Positions 30,419-39,124 of a DNA stretch of 64,000 nt are shown piece after piece; position 1 is the stretch's first letter, and every line of letters begins with the position of its first letter. The translations under genes and the position numbers were made by a program. Source of the stretch: Phycisphaerae bacterium (lineage in GTDB: Bacteria; Planctomycetota; Phycisphaerae; UBA1845). The stretch is from NCBI GenBank assembly GCA_029260235.1, contig JAJDDP010000014.1:1-64000 (forward strand), in the 5' to 3' direction. The notes under the pieces were generated by a model that saw only the letters and a program-made list of their open reading frames with translations, was not told the DNA's origin and searched no databases.

Positions 30419-30914
30419 GTTTGACCGGCGGGTAACCCTATTGGAATCGGGCGGAGCTGGAGCGGGATCCAGGTTAAGAGGGGCATTAATTAGCCTTCCC
30501 TGATTCAATCCCAAATGATTCCGTGGGCGATTCTCCCGCAGTCAGGTCGAATGCCGATGATCGCCGAGTGTGGTATGCACCGCCCGAGATGTGAGCTCGG
30601 TCTTCCCCCCTTGGTTGCGGTGCCCAGCTCGCAGACCGCTGTGATGCAGCTACGATGAGACGCGTTATCGCGGTGCTGTGCTGTGCTGTAGCGCCGGCGC
30701 GACTTCGGGCGCAAGCGGAGAGGCCACATGGCCGAGCGTAAACGAGGTCGCGTCTGGCTTATCGCTGTGGCGCGCAACGCAGGAACACCAATTCTCCACA
30801 TGGCGAACTTAGGCTTTTCGCCGGAATCTGCCGCTAGATCACGCCGCTTGCGTTTACTCTCTTTGGACCTGCACTATAATGAGTCCAGAATTTCTGGGGC
30901 TTTCGAGGACCATT
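30419..30914. other. Intergenic region before pdxJ
   Basis: About 500 bp. Only short overlapping ORFs without recognisable domains are present (30505..30801 minus, 30728..30979 plus). A short GCTGT tandem occurs near 30675-30690, and a good promoter-like pair lies at its end. No RNA gene was recognised. Confidence 0.45.
30853..30880 (+). promoter_or_regulatory. Probable pdxJ promoter
   Basis: A perfect -10 hexamer TATAAT (30875-30880) lies 16 bases after TTTACT (30853-30858, four of six to TTGACA). The -10 is 34 bp before the pdxJ ATG, giving a short leader with GAGGA five bases before the start. Confidence 0.6.
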
Positions 30915-31637
30915 ATGGCATTGCTAGGCATCAACATCGATCACGTGGCCACTGTGCGGCAAGCCCGCGGCACCGATGAACCGGATCCGGTCTGGGCAGC
31001 CTCCGAAGCCGAGCTGGGCGGTGCGGACGGCATCACCTTTCATCTGCGCGAAGATCGCCGCCATGTTCAGGACCGCGACGCCCGTGTGCTCCGCGAAACG
31101 GTTTCGGTCAAGCTGAATATGGAGATGGCTATCGCCCCGGCCATCGTCGCATTCGCTCAAGAGCTTCGGCCCGATCAAGCCACTCTGGTTCCCGAGCGAC
31201 GGGAAGAATTGACCACCGAGGGCGGGTTGGACGTACTGCGGCATCGAGATTCGATCCAGCGCGTGGTGAGCGAACTTCGTGGGGCAGGCTGTACAGTCTC
31301 AGCCTTCATCGAGCCGATTGAAGATCAGATCAGGGCAGCCGCTGATTGTGGTTGTGCGATTGTCGAGTTGTGGACCGGCGGTTGGGCACATGCCGGAACA
31401 GCCGACGAGAAAGAAAAGGCTATCTCAGCCTTAGCGAACGGTATCGAGATCGGCAGGTCGCTTGGTTTGGCCGTCGATGGCGGTCATGGGCTGACCTATC
31501 GCAACGTAGCCGCAGTGGCAGGCCTGAAAGGATTCCGCGAGTTCAACATCGGGCATTCGGTGGTATCCCGGGCGGTCTTTGTCGGCATGAGAGCGGCTGT
31601 TGGGCAAATGAAATCGTTACTTGAGAAACACGGATGA
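30915..31637 (+). CDS. pdxJ: Pyridoxine 5'-phosphate synthase
   Basis: PdxJ condenses 3-amino-2-oxopropyl phosphate with 1-deoxyxylulose 5-phosphate to make pyridoxine 5'-phosphate, the ring-closing step of the DXP-dependent vitamin B6 pathway. The 240 residues match the family: 'LGINIDHVATVRQARGT' at the start, 'GADGITFHLREDRRHVQDRD', 'KLNMEMA', 'QATLVPERREELTTEGG', 'VSAFIEPIEDQI', 'VELWTGGWA', 'AVDGGHGLTYRNV' and 'EFNIGHSVVSRAVFVG'. The track starts at 30879; ATG 30915 gives the family N terminus and has a ribosome site. The SGNH-like gene begins four bases after its stop, so they are probably co-transcribed. Confidence 0.97.
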   Translation: MALLGINIDHVATVRQARGTDEPDPVWAASEAELGGADGITFHLREDRRHVQDRDARVLRETVSVKLNMEMAIAPAIVAFAQELRPDQATLVPERREELTTEGGLDVLRHRDSIQRVVSELRGAGCTVSAFIEPIEDQIRAAADCGCAIVELWTGGWAHAGTADEKEKAISALANGIEIGRSLGLAVDGGHGLTYRNVAAVAGLKGFREFNIGHSVVSRAVFVGMRAAVGQMKSLLEKHG

Positions 31638-31641
31638 TTGG

Positions 31642-32940
31642 ATGACATCACCCACTAGAATCAACCAACCGGGCATTCCACTGGGGCGAAGCATCAAGCT
31701 TCGCGGCTTGGTCACGGGCATAGTTACATGTTTCGTATTTGGCGGAGTGAGCTTGCAGCCTGCCCAGGCCCAATTGCAGTTGACCGATTCTGACCGGGTC
31801 ATGTTCGTGAGCACCGCCCCGCTTTGGCCGGCCGGTTTCGGGATGCGGGCTGAGAGTTTTCTCGCTGTTCGCTACCCGCAACTAAAGGCGAAGTTCTGGC
31901 ACTTGGCGCCGGCCATGAAACCTACGATGGCCGATGCCCAAGCGCACTTGGGCCAACACCTGAAGGCATTTCATCCAACCGTAGTCGTGCTGAACTTGGG
32001 ACTCTATCACGCCCAAGAGCAGGGACTTCGTAAGTCACGCTTGGGCGTATTCCAGGCCGAGCTTCAGAAGATGATCGACAAGTGCCAAAAGGCTGGGGCC
32101 AGGGTTATCCTGGTCACACCGAATTTTCCCGAGACAGCCGTCAAACAGCACCTAGCCAAGGTCAAGTATGACGATGTGGTCAGTCGCTATGCCGAAACCG
32201 TGCGCAAGGTCGCTTCGAGTCGCGACTTACCCGTCGTGGATTGGTTCGCAGCCACCAAGGCAGTGGCTGAGGCTGGGCTGGGACGGGACAAGAACAAACT
32301 GACCATTGATGGCCTGGTTCCGGCACCCTTGGCCTCTGGAATCGGTGCAGAGCAATTCCTCCAAGCCATCGGGGCTGAGCCGTTTAATGTGCATGTTCAT
32401 GTAGATTGGAAATCGCTACGTGCCCAGGGCAACATCGGCTCGGTTGACGCCACCAAGACGGACGATGGCAAACTCATGCTGACCATGCGGGGATTGCCTC
32501 TGCCCTGGTGTGTTCGAGAATCTGACCGGCGGTTGAAGCCGGCCTACGCAAATTCGGCTATGGGCAGACTCGTGCTGCACGTCGAGAACGCGCCTGACGG
32601 CGCCATGATGATTGTCCGCCCGCAGAAGAAGAAGGTCAGGCCCCTGACCATTGCACCTGCAGAGGTCGCCCGCGGGATTGACCTTGCGGCCATTCACCCG
32701 GTCTACCGCACCATCCCGGTTTCGAGCATGGTGGGCTGGATCATGCGCAAGGCGAAAGTTCAGAACCGGTTTGAGCAATACCTGCAAAAACCGCTCGAGG
32801 GCGATGCGTTCGCAGAAACCAATCGCCTCTATCTCCAGGCAATTTGCGCTGAGGAAGAGGCTACCGAGAAACTCGGCGAAGATCTGGATCGGAGTTTGGA
32901 CATAAGACTGATGCTTTGGCCCGCCTCTGCTGGTCAGTAG
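31642..32940 (+). CDS. Exported SGNH-like protein without evident catalytic residues
   Basis: About 432 residues. After a basic start comes a signal peptide (LVTGIVTCFVFGGVSLQPAQAQ). The next 220 residues follow an SGNH/GDSL-hydrolase layout: strand 'RVMFVSTAPLWP' where GDS is expected, 'TVVVLNLGLYH' where a GxND block usually sits, 'GARVILVTPNFPE', and 'LTIDGLVPAPLASGIGAEQFL' at the usual DxxHP position. None has the expected Ser, Asn or Asp-His pair, so hydrolase activity is doubtful. The C-terminal 200 residues are unassigned. The track begins at TTG 31621 inside pdxJ; ATG 31642, four bases after the pdxJ stop, is preferred. Confidence 0.7.
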   Translation: MTSPTRINQPGIPLGRSIKLRGLVTGIVTCFVFGGVSLQPAQAQLQLTDSDRVMFVSTAPLWPAGFGMRAESFLAVRYPQLKAKFWHLAPAMKPTMADAQAHLGQHLKAFHPTVVVLNLGLYHAQEQGLRKSRLGVFQAELQKMIDKCQKAGARVILVTPNFPETAVKQHLAKVKYDDVVSRYAETVRKVASSRDLPVVDWFAATKAVAEAGLGRDKNKLTIDGLVPAPLASGIGAEQFLQAIGAEPFNVHVHVDWKSLRAQGNIGSVDATKTDDGKLMLTMRGLPLPWCVRESDRRLKPAYANSAMGRLVLHVENAPDGAMMIVRPQKKKVRPLTIAPAEVARGIDLAAIHPVYRTIPVSSMVGWIMRKAKVQNRFEQYLQKPLEGDAFAETNRLYLQAICAEEEATEKLGEDLDRSLDIRLMLWPASAGQ

Positions 32941-33061
32941 CTGCTAAGGCCCAGGGGCGATCAGAAGTGTGGTGGTCTCTCGTCAATGTCTTGACCCGCA
33001 AGATTCTGAGGGCGTGTACAGAACAGCCGTCGAAAGTGGAAAGTAAGGTGGGGGCTACATA

Positions 33062-34072
33062 ATGATGCACAGCGGTACGATCATGGTTGGGTACGATCCA
33101 CAATTGCGACTGCAGGACAAGGGGCTATCCCTCCTAGCCTGGGCGATCGGGGTCAGCCTCCTAGTCACGGTGGGCTGGATGGTCCTTGAGCCGCTCGATC
33201 CTCACGGGGCAGTGACAATTGGCGGCACTCAAACCGCAGCGATCTTGGTTCTTGCTGAGATGCTCGCCCTCTCGGTCATCGTGTCAGCCCTTGCGACTGG
33301 CTTGATCGGGAAGAAGCTGCCGGACGCGGGGGTATTTGCCGTAGCACTTGGGCTTGCTGCTTGCAGTCTGCGCGGCGCTACTGCAGAGCATCTGCTTATC
33401 AGCATCACCGGCGCAGATGCGTCAGCCAGAAGCAGCCTGGCCTGGAAGCTTGCCTTTGAAGGCTGCGTCTGGTTCTCGGTCATCGCAGCCGCTATGTTCA
33501 CCAGCGGCGTAACCATCCGCTGGCTGGGCAAGAGTCGCAGCGACGCTGATGACCTGGACTGGGGTTCGTTTTCACTAGCCGAAGCCTCGATCTTTCTGCC
33601 TTGGCTTGGGCCGGCCCCGGACGACAGTGAGGATCGCGAATGGGTTGACGGGCTGAAGGTGACAGCCGTCTCGCTCTTCGCCGCAGCCATCTTGTTCCGT
33701 GTCCTTGCCGCTGGCTTGCCTTGGAGCAGCATCACCCACGGGCAGACCTATTTTGCCCTCATCGCAGCCTCGTATCTGGGGACGTCCTTTGCTTATCGCT
33801 CTTGGCAGGTTCGCTCTGCACTCTGGGGCTGCCTTGCTCCACCGCTGCTCTGCCTTGGTGGCTTTGTGTACAGCGCCTTGGCTTCGTCATCGCAGGGGCC
33901 TTACAGCGATCTAGCCAACATTCCACCCAGCACGTTCTACCGGGCGCTCCCCATCCAATACGTGAGCGTCGGCACTGCAGCTGCCGTCGCATCTTTCTGG
34001 GCGGCCCGAAGACGCTGGGCAATGAACAGTTTGGTTGCCGACAGCGGACCAAGAAAACAAGCCCGGGTGTAA
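33062..34072 (+). CDS. Polytopic membrane protein, unknown
   Basis: A 336-residue protein with about eight hydrophobic segments (for example LLAWAIGVSLLVTVGWMVL, AAILVLAEMLALSVIVSALATGLI, VTAVSLFAAAILFRVLAAGL, SALWGCLAPPLLCLGGFVYS). A polar insert of about 35 residues after the fourth segment is rich in Asp. I recognise no transporter or enzyme signature. The ATG at 33062 is followed at once by a second ATG at 33065. It stands alone between the SGNH-like gene and the GH10-like gene. Confidence 0.72.
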   Translation: MMHSGTIMVGYDPQLRLQDKGLSLLAWAIGVSLLVTVGWMVLEPLDPHGAVTIGGTQTAAILVLAEMLALSVIVSALATGLIGKKLPDAGVFAVALGLAACSLRGATAEHLLISITGADASARSSLAWKLAFEGCVWFSVIAAAMFTSGVTIRWLGKSRSDADDLDWGSFSLAEASIFLPWLGPAPDDSEDREWVDGLKVTAVSLFAAAILFRVLAAGLPWSSITHGQTYFALIAASYLGTSFAYRSWQVRSALWGCLAPPLLCLGGFVYSALASSSQGPYSDLANIPPSTFYRALPIQYVSVGTAAAVASFWAARRRWAMNSLVADSGPRKQARV

Positions 34073-34286
34073 CCAACGGGAGGCTGCTGGGTGGCGATCG
34101 AACATCAAGCTCAGCGCAGCGTAAAAATACGTTGCGGTCCTCGACGGGAAGCCTTGGATGGCCCATAATGGAGGCAGAACAATCGGGTGGCCGACGTAGC
34201 GGGAGCAGCGTGGTAGTGAGAGGCCTTGGAACTGGCGATTTGCCGGGCCTTATTTGTGTTCATAATTCATAACCCCAAGGCCTCTA

Positions 34287-35789
34287 ATGCTCCGCTTTCT
34301 TGTTTTCTCCAACGGCGCCCCCGCCAAAAGTGTTGATCTGTCTGGTGCATACCTCGTCGGCAGTGACGGGGTACCAATGCGCGCTGAGCTTGAGTTCCGC
34401 GACGGCATGCTCACCTGCACCAAACGCGCAACCGGACCGGCTGGCTTGGCGATTTCATGGCCCATCCCGGGAGTCGGGCAACTTCTCCTGGAGACCACCC
34501 GCCTTCAGGAGCGAGAGAAGCCCTACGTTCTCCAGCTGGAATTGGCCCGAAACCGGCTGATGCGCCTTTCGCACAAGCAGGAAGATTGGGAACTAGACGA
34601 CCCCCGCTCGCTGGAAAAGCTGAGCGGCAATGTGGTCAAGTCCAGGGACTTGCTGGTCAAAGCCCTGCAGGCTGACACCGACGCCCAGGCCGCTCAACTG
34701 GGCGAAGAATCACTGGCGCTGGCGGTTCGCGTGGGTGAACAACTAAGCCTCCAACATGCCGAAGACGCCCTGCTAAGGAAGCGGGCTGAGAACGGATTTG
34801 CCCGCCGCCTGCTGGGCTGCACCGTCGATTTGAGCAATCAATCCGAAGCCTACCGACGCCACCTGGTCGAAGCCTTCGACTTTGTGGTCATCCCTTTTGT
34901 TTGGCGGGACATTGAACCGTCAGAGCAACAATTCGATTGGAAGCTGTTGGATGGCTGGGTCGATTGGTTTGCCAAACATCGCATCCCCATGAAGGGGACC
35001 GATCTGGTCAACTTCGTCGAGAAGAACGTACCTGACTGGCTCTACATTTGGGAACACGATTTCGAGACCATCCGCGATCTGATTTACGAGCATGTTCGCC
35101 GGGTCCTCCAACGCTATGGCAAGCACATCCAGGTCTGGGATGTGGTCAACGGTATCCACGGCGTCAATTGCATCAGCTTCAATTTCGAACAGCTGATGGA
35201 ACTAACCCGCATGTCAGCCGCCCTGACCAAGAAGTTGTTGCCCAAGTCGTTGACTATTGTCGATTTGGCTGCACCGTGGGGTGAGTATTACGCCCGCAAC
35301 CAGCGGACCATTCCCCCTATGCTCTACGCCGACATGATCATCCAGAGCGGCATTCCCTTCGACGCGTTTGGTCTGCAATGCTACTTCGGGATGAGCATGG
35401 ACGGGATGTATGTGCGCGATCTGTTCCAGATTTCCTCGATGCTTGATCGCTTCGCCCAGCGAGGCAGGCCCATCCATGTGACCGGTGCCCAAGTGCCCTC
35501 TGCGGTGACCACAGACAAGAGCGATGCCTGGGGTGGAGCTGTTTCCATCCGCGACGGCGGGTCTTGGTGGGGCGACTGGAATGAGGAACTTCAGTCGAAG
35601 TGGTTGCGGGGGTTCTACGAGATTGCCCTGTCCAAAATCATGGTCGACACGGTCACCTGGCGGAACCTCTCCGACGCAGGGAACAGCTTCCTGCCGCATG
35701 GAGGCTTGCTGCATGCCGACATGTCCCCAAAGCCCGCCTTCAAGCAGCTAAAAGAAGTCCGCAAAGCAGTTCTAGCCAATGGCAACTGA
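34287..35789 (+). CDS. GH10-like protein lacking both catalytic glutamates
   Basis: A 500-residue protein without an obvious signal peptide. Residues about 1-165 form an N-terminal domain of unknown type, partly helical. From about 170 the sequence follows a glycoside hydrolase family 10 (xylanase) barrel: 'FDFVVIPFVWRDIEPSEQQFDWKLLDGWVDWFAKHRIPMKGTDLV', 'VLQRYGKHIQVWDVVN', 'DAFGLQCYF' and a late 'TWRNLSDAGNSFLPHGGLL'. GH10 enzymes use Glu in WDVVNE as acid/base and Glu in a TELD-type strand as nucleophile. Here these read WDVVNGIHG and VTGAQV, so both are Gly (GGT codons). Xylanase activity is not expected by the normal mechanism; a binding role or altered chemistry is possible. The ComEA-like gene overlaps its end by 11 bases. 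Confidence 0.85.
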   Translation: MLRFLVFSNGAPAKSVDLSGAYLVGSDGVPMRAELEFRDGMLTCTKRATGPAGLAISWPIPGVGQLLLETTRLQEREKPYVLQLELARNRLMRLSHKQEDWELDDPRSLEKLSGNVVKSRDLLVKALQADTDAQAAQLGEESLALAVRVGEQLSLQHAEDALLRKRAENGFARRLLGCTVDLSNQSEAYRRHLVEAFDFVVIPFVWRDIEPSEQQFDWKLLDGWVDWFAKHRIPMKGTDLVNFVEKNVPDWLYIWEHDFETIRDLIYEHVRRVLQRYGKHIQVWDVVNGIHGVNCISFNFEQLMELTRMSAALTKKLLPKSLTIVDLAAPWGEYYARNQRTIPPMLYADMIIQSGIPFDAFGLQCYFGMSMDGMYVRDLFQISSMLDRFAQRGRPIHVTGAQVPSAVTTDKSDAWGGAVSIRDGGSWWGDWNEELQSKWLRGFYEIALSKIMVDTVTWRNLSDAGNSFLPHGGLLHADMSPKPAFKQLKEVRKAVLANGN

Positions 35790-36210
35790 CCCTTCATCGG
35801 GTCAAGCCGCAACTGCATCATCACAGCCAGCATCCGCACACCCCGGCGCCGCTTCGACGATGGCGGCACTCTTTGTACCCCTGTTCTGCTTAGGTGTGTA
35901 TAACCTGACCACGACCGTACCTTACGCCGAAGCCACCGGCGGCGCCGCCTCGCGAAAATCAGGGCAACTGCAGATCAACCCCAATACAGCGGAGTGGTGG
36001 GAGTTGACCGTCCTGCCCGGCGTGGGTGCAGTGACCGCCAAGAAAATCGTCGCCTACCGAGACACCTGCCGGCAAGAGCAAAGCCTACCATCTGAGGCCC
36101 CGGTCTTTGAATCCGCAACAGACCTAAGACGCATCCATGGCATAGGCCCGAAGAAGGCAATAGCCATGGAACCGTTCTTGGTCTTCGAGCAACTGCCGCA
36201 GGGGAGGTGA
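35779..36210 (+). CDS. ComEA-like helix-hairpin-helix protein
   Basis: A 143-residue protein: polar start, one membrane segment (MAALFVPLFCLGVYNL, about residues 28-44), then a double helix-hairpin-helix module 'INPNTAEWWELTVLPGVGAVTAKKIVAYRD' and 'DLRRIHGIGPKKAIAMEPFL'. This matches the DNA-binding part of ComEA, which receives DNA during natural transformation. No comEC or pilus gene is adjacent, and short HhH proteins of this kind are common, so a competence role is not established. Its start overlaps the GH10-like gene by 11 bases, suggesting co-transcription. Confidence 0.83.
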   Translation: MATDPSSGQAATASSQPASAHPGAASTMAALFVPLFCLGVYNLTTTVPYAEATGGAASRKSGQLQINPNTAEWWELTVLPGVGAVTAKKIVAYRDTCRQEQSLPSEAPVFESATDLRRIHGIGPKKAIAMEPFLVFEQLPQGR

Positions 36211-36304
36211 AGAAACGGCGGTGCCACGCTTGGCCAGACTCTTTCCACCATTCCCAGCCTGCCAGTGCGCCGGCGTGTATTAGTCATCGCGTTGCAAATC
36301 TGCT

Positions 36305-37828
36305 CTATTCCCCAAACTTGATTCCCTGGGCCAAAGGTAGTTCGGTGCTGTAGTTGATGGTGTTGGTTTGGCGGCGCATGTAAGCCCGCCAGGCGTCCGA
36401 TCCGGACTCTCTTCCGCCGCCGGTGTCCTTCTCTCCACCGAAGGCGCCACCGATTTCGGCGCCGCTGGTGCCGATGTTGACGTTGGCAATCCCGCAATCG
36501 CTACCGGCATGGCCCAAGAATCTCTCAGCCTCGAGCAGGTTCTTGGTGAAGATCGAACTACTTAGGCCTTGAGGTACGCCGTTGTGCAGCCCGATGGCTT
36601 CGTCCAGTGAATCGTACCCGATGACATAGAGGATCGGGGCGAACGTCTCCTCCTGAACGATTTCATACTCGTTGTTGGCTTCGGCGATACACGGGGTGAC
36701 GTAACAGCCGCCGGGATATTGATCGCCGGAGAACTTCTCGCCGCCGCAGAGGATTTTGCCGCCCTCAGCCTTGACCTTTTCGATGGCGTTGAGCAGGTCA
36801 TCTACGGCTGTCCCGTCGATCAGCGGACCCATCAGCGTCCCTTCAGCCAGTGGGTCGCCGATTTTGACCTGCCCGTAGGCGGCAATCAGTTTGTCCACCA
36901 GGGTTTGCTTCAAGGAGTTGTGTACGATGATTCGCCGCGTCGAGGTGCAGCGTTGACCGGCTGTCCCTACCGCCCCAAAGAGGATTGCCCGCATAGCCAT
37001 TTCCAGGTCAGCCTCGGGCGTAACGATGATGGCATTGTTGCCACCCAGTTCCAGGATAGTGCGGGCCAATCGCTCGCCAACGACGGCGCCGATTCGCCTG
37101 CCCATGCGACAACTGCCAGTGGCGCTAACTAGCGGCACGCGCCGATCATTGATCAGTTTCTCGCCGATGGTCGAACCCCGCCCGATGACCAGGCTGAAGA
37201 TAGCAGGATCGACATCGTTATCCCTGCAAACCTGCTCGGCGATCTTGGTGCAGGCGATGGCTGTCAGCGGCGTCTTTGAAGATGGCTTCCATAGGACCGA
37301 ATCTCCGCACACCGAAGCCAAGGCTGCATTCCACGCCCAGACCGCAACTGGGAAATTGAACGCGGACACCACGCCTACCACGCCCAACGGATGCCACTGT
37401 TCGTACATGCGATGGCCAGGCCTCTCCGAGTGCATGGTCAAGCCGTATAGCTGACGACTCAACCCGACGGCGAAGTCGCAGATGTCGATCATCTCTTGAA
37501 CTTCGCCTTCACCTTCGGGCCTGATCTTGCCCATCTCGATGGTGACCAGCGCACCTAGCTCAGCCTTGTAGTCGCGAAGGGCGATGCCCAGCTGGCGAAT
37601 TAGCTCGCCGCGATAAGGGGCTGGCTGCACACGCCAGGATTCAAAGGCAGTCTGGGCCCTTGTGATGATGGCTTCGTACTCAGCCTCGGTCACTTGCTTC
37701 ACCGAAGCGATCACTTTGCCGTCGATGGGAGAGACGGACTCGATTACCTCAGCCCCGCCGACCCATTCGCCGCCAAAGCCGCCCAAGTTTTCTTTCTCGA
37801 TGCCGAGCTTGTTGAGGATGTCTTGCAT
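36305..37828 (-). CDS. ALDH7-type aldehyde dehydrogenase
   Basis: A 507-residue NAD(P)-dependent aldehyde dehydrogenase. The catalytic Cys294 lies in GTAGQRCTSTRR and the general base Glu260 in LELGGNNAI; the cofactor region includes 'GVVSAFNFPVAVWAWNAALA' and 'VLWKPSSKTPLTA'. The details ('EIGGAFGGEKDTGGGRESGSDAWRAYMRRQTNTINYS') point to the ALDH7/antiquitin group, whose known members oxidise alpha-aminoadipate semialdehyde in lysine breakdown. No lysine-catabolic gene is nearby, so the substrate is not fixed. Confidence 0.93.
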   Translation of the reverse strand: MQDILNKLGIEKENLGGFGGEWVGGAEVIESVSPIDGKVIASVKQVTEAEYEAIITRAQTAFESWRVQPAPYRGELIRQLGIALRDYKAELGALVTIEMGKIRPEGEGEVQEMIDICDFAVGLSRQLYGLTMHSERPGHRMYEQWHPLGVVGVVSAFNFPVAVWAWNAALASVCGDSVLWKPSSKTPLTAIACTKIAEQVCRDNDVDPAIFSLVIGRGSTIGEKLINDRRVPLVSATGSCRMGRRIGAVVGERLARTILELGGNNAIIVTPEADLEMAMRAILFGAVGTAGQRCTSTRRIIVHNSLKQTLVDKLIAAYGQVKIGDPLAEGTLMGPLIDGTAVDDLLNAIEKVKAEGGKILCGGEKFSGDQYPGGCYVTPCIAEANNEYEIVQEETFAPILYVIGYDSLDEAIGLHNGVPQGLSSSIFTKNLLEAERFLGHAGSDCGIANVNIGTSGAEIGGAFGGEKDTGGGRESGSDAWRAYMRRQTNTINYSTELPLAQGIKFGE

Positions 37829-37892
37829 GGGAGTTCCCTAAAACCAATGTTCAACTGGACAAAAAAAATCCACAGGACAATTCAAAATTCAT

Positions 37893-37965
37893 GTGGCACC
37901 GGCATCTTGCCGGTGAGCTGTGCCGGTGAGCTGTGCCGGTCAATTCACTGGCAAGATGCTAGTGC
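37893..37965. repeat. GTGILPV-type palindromic repeat
   Basis: GCATCTTGCC (37902-37911) and GGCAAGATGC (37950-37959) are perfect 10-bp inverted arms, extended by GCAC/GTGC outside. Between them the 13-mer GGTGAGCTGTGCC occurs twice in tandem (37912-37924, 37925-37937). Read in frame, the left arm gives GTGILPV, a peptide I recall from many spurious planctomycete ORFs and a marker of a dispersed intergenic repeat. It lies between ALDH and the secreted-protein gene, downstream of the latter. Confidence 0.75.
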
Positions 37966-37987
37966 AACACTGCGCTTGCCTAGCCGA

Positions 37988-39124
37988 CTATCCGCCGGCA
38001 GCTATCGCTTGAATGCGATTCAGTTTGACGTCTTGGATTTCCATCATGGCTTCCCAGTCGGGTTCGACCAGCAGCTCGGTGAAGGACTCAGCCGTCATCT
38101 TGGCCACGATGCGGTATTTTGCGATACCCTTGGTGAACTTGTAATTGACTTTCTCGATGCCAGGGGTCTTTTGCAGCTTCTTCTTGATCTTCAATGCCAT
38201 GGGCACCTTGATGCCTGACACCTCGAGTTGGATCTCTCCGCCGGCTGATATTTGAGTTGCCCACTGATTCATGCACGTTTCGTAGACCATGTCGATGATC
38301 TTGGCCCCGGCGTTGGACATGGCCATCTTGCCCGCTTGCTTGTTGGCGGTGAAGTGGCCTCGCGCTCCGCCGCGCCAGTTGGGCAGCGATTCACTGGCTA
38401 GTAGCTTGCCCGTGTCGGTGTAGAACATCTTGACCACGCAGTCGCCGTTATACATAGCCGTCCGCGTGCCGTAGAGGTTCTCGACCCCGGCTGCGTTGGC
38501 GTGGGCACTGCCGGTAACAAAAATCTGCGTGCCAAAATCCTTGGCGATCATCTGCATCTTGGCGATGTCATCTTCGACGGCTGCGTCGGCTGACTCGCGC
38601 TTGGCGATCTCCCGCACCTGGGCGCCGGAGTAGACGTCGAACCCACTCTTGAGCAGCCGTTCCTCGATCTTGGATTCCAGAATACTGCTGTCATCCAGAA
38701 CATCGTCGATGTACTCGCTGATCATGACCATCACCCCAGGTCTGCCAATCTGATCGAGCACATTCTGCACGGCGCCCCAACTGCTGGCAACGGCAGACTT
38801 GCTGACCCTGGCTTTGATCTTGCAGAAATAAGTTCCGCCGGCGCCGGGGCCTTCTTGGAGGACCTGGTAGTCGGTGACAATACCCTCAGCCTTGGAGTAA
38901 ATGGTGTCTCGAACCAGCTCGAAATTCTCCACCTGCGAGTGCGAGAAAATCTCCTGCTTGCCGCCCTGCTCGAGGGCTTTTCGCAAAGCGTCGGTCTTGG
39001 CTGAGTCGGCACTGATCCCCTCGCCGGTCACCTCGACCTCAACAATATCATCCTGAGCCAAAGCAACAGAAGCCGGCAACAGGCTCCCCAATAAAGCAAC
39101 CGAAAGCATCCAACGTGATTTCAT
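37988..39124 (-). CDS. Exported FlgT/LPP20-like protein
   Basis: A 378-residue exported protein. Signal peptide MKSRWMLSVALLGSLLPASVALAQ; then 'VEVTGEGISADSAKTDALRKALEQ', the pattern seen at the start of LPP20 and of the N-terminal domain of the flagellar assembly protein FlgT. The middle ('VMVMISEYIDD', 'KIEERLLKSGFDVYSGAQV', 'AKDFGTQIFVTGSAHAN') resembles the CsgG/FlgT-type middle domain. The C-terminal part is 'GIEKVNYKFTKGIAKYRIVAKMTAESFTELL'. No flagellar gene is nearby, so flagellar assignment is not claimed. The track starts at 39160; ATG 39124 has AGGAG seven bases upstream and starts the signal peptide. Confidence 0.8.
   Translation of the reverse strand: MKSRWMLSVALLGSLLPASVALAQDDIVEVEVTGEGISADSAKTDALRKALEQGGKQEIFSHSQVENFELVRDTIYSKAEGIVTDYQVLQEGPGAGGTYFCKIKARVSKSAVASSWGAVQNVLDQIGRPGVMVMISEYIDDVLDDSSILESKIEERLLKSGFDVYSGAQVREIAKRESADAAVEDDIAKMQMIAKDFGTQIFVTGSAHANAAGVENLYGTRTAMYNGDCVVKMFYTDTGKLLASESLPNWRGGARGHFTANKQAGKMAMSNAGAKIIDMVYETCMNQWATQISAGGEIQLEVSGIKVPMALKIKKKLQKTPGIEKVNYKFTKGIAKYRIVAKMTAESFTELLVEPDWEAMMEIQDVKLNRIQAIAAGG

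Noticed and set aside
37694-38218. 174-aa plus-strand ORF
   Set aside because: It is made of the reverse of two genes plus the GTGILPV repeat; no start signal or domain.
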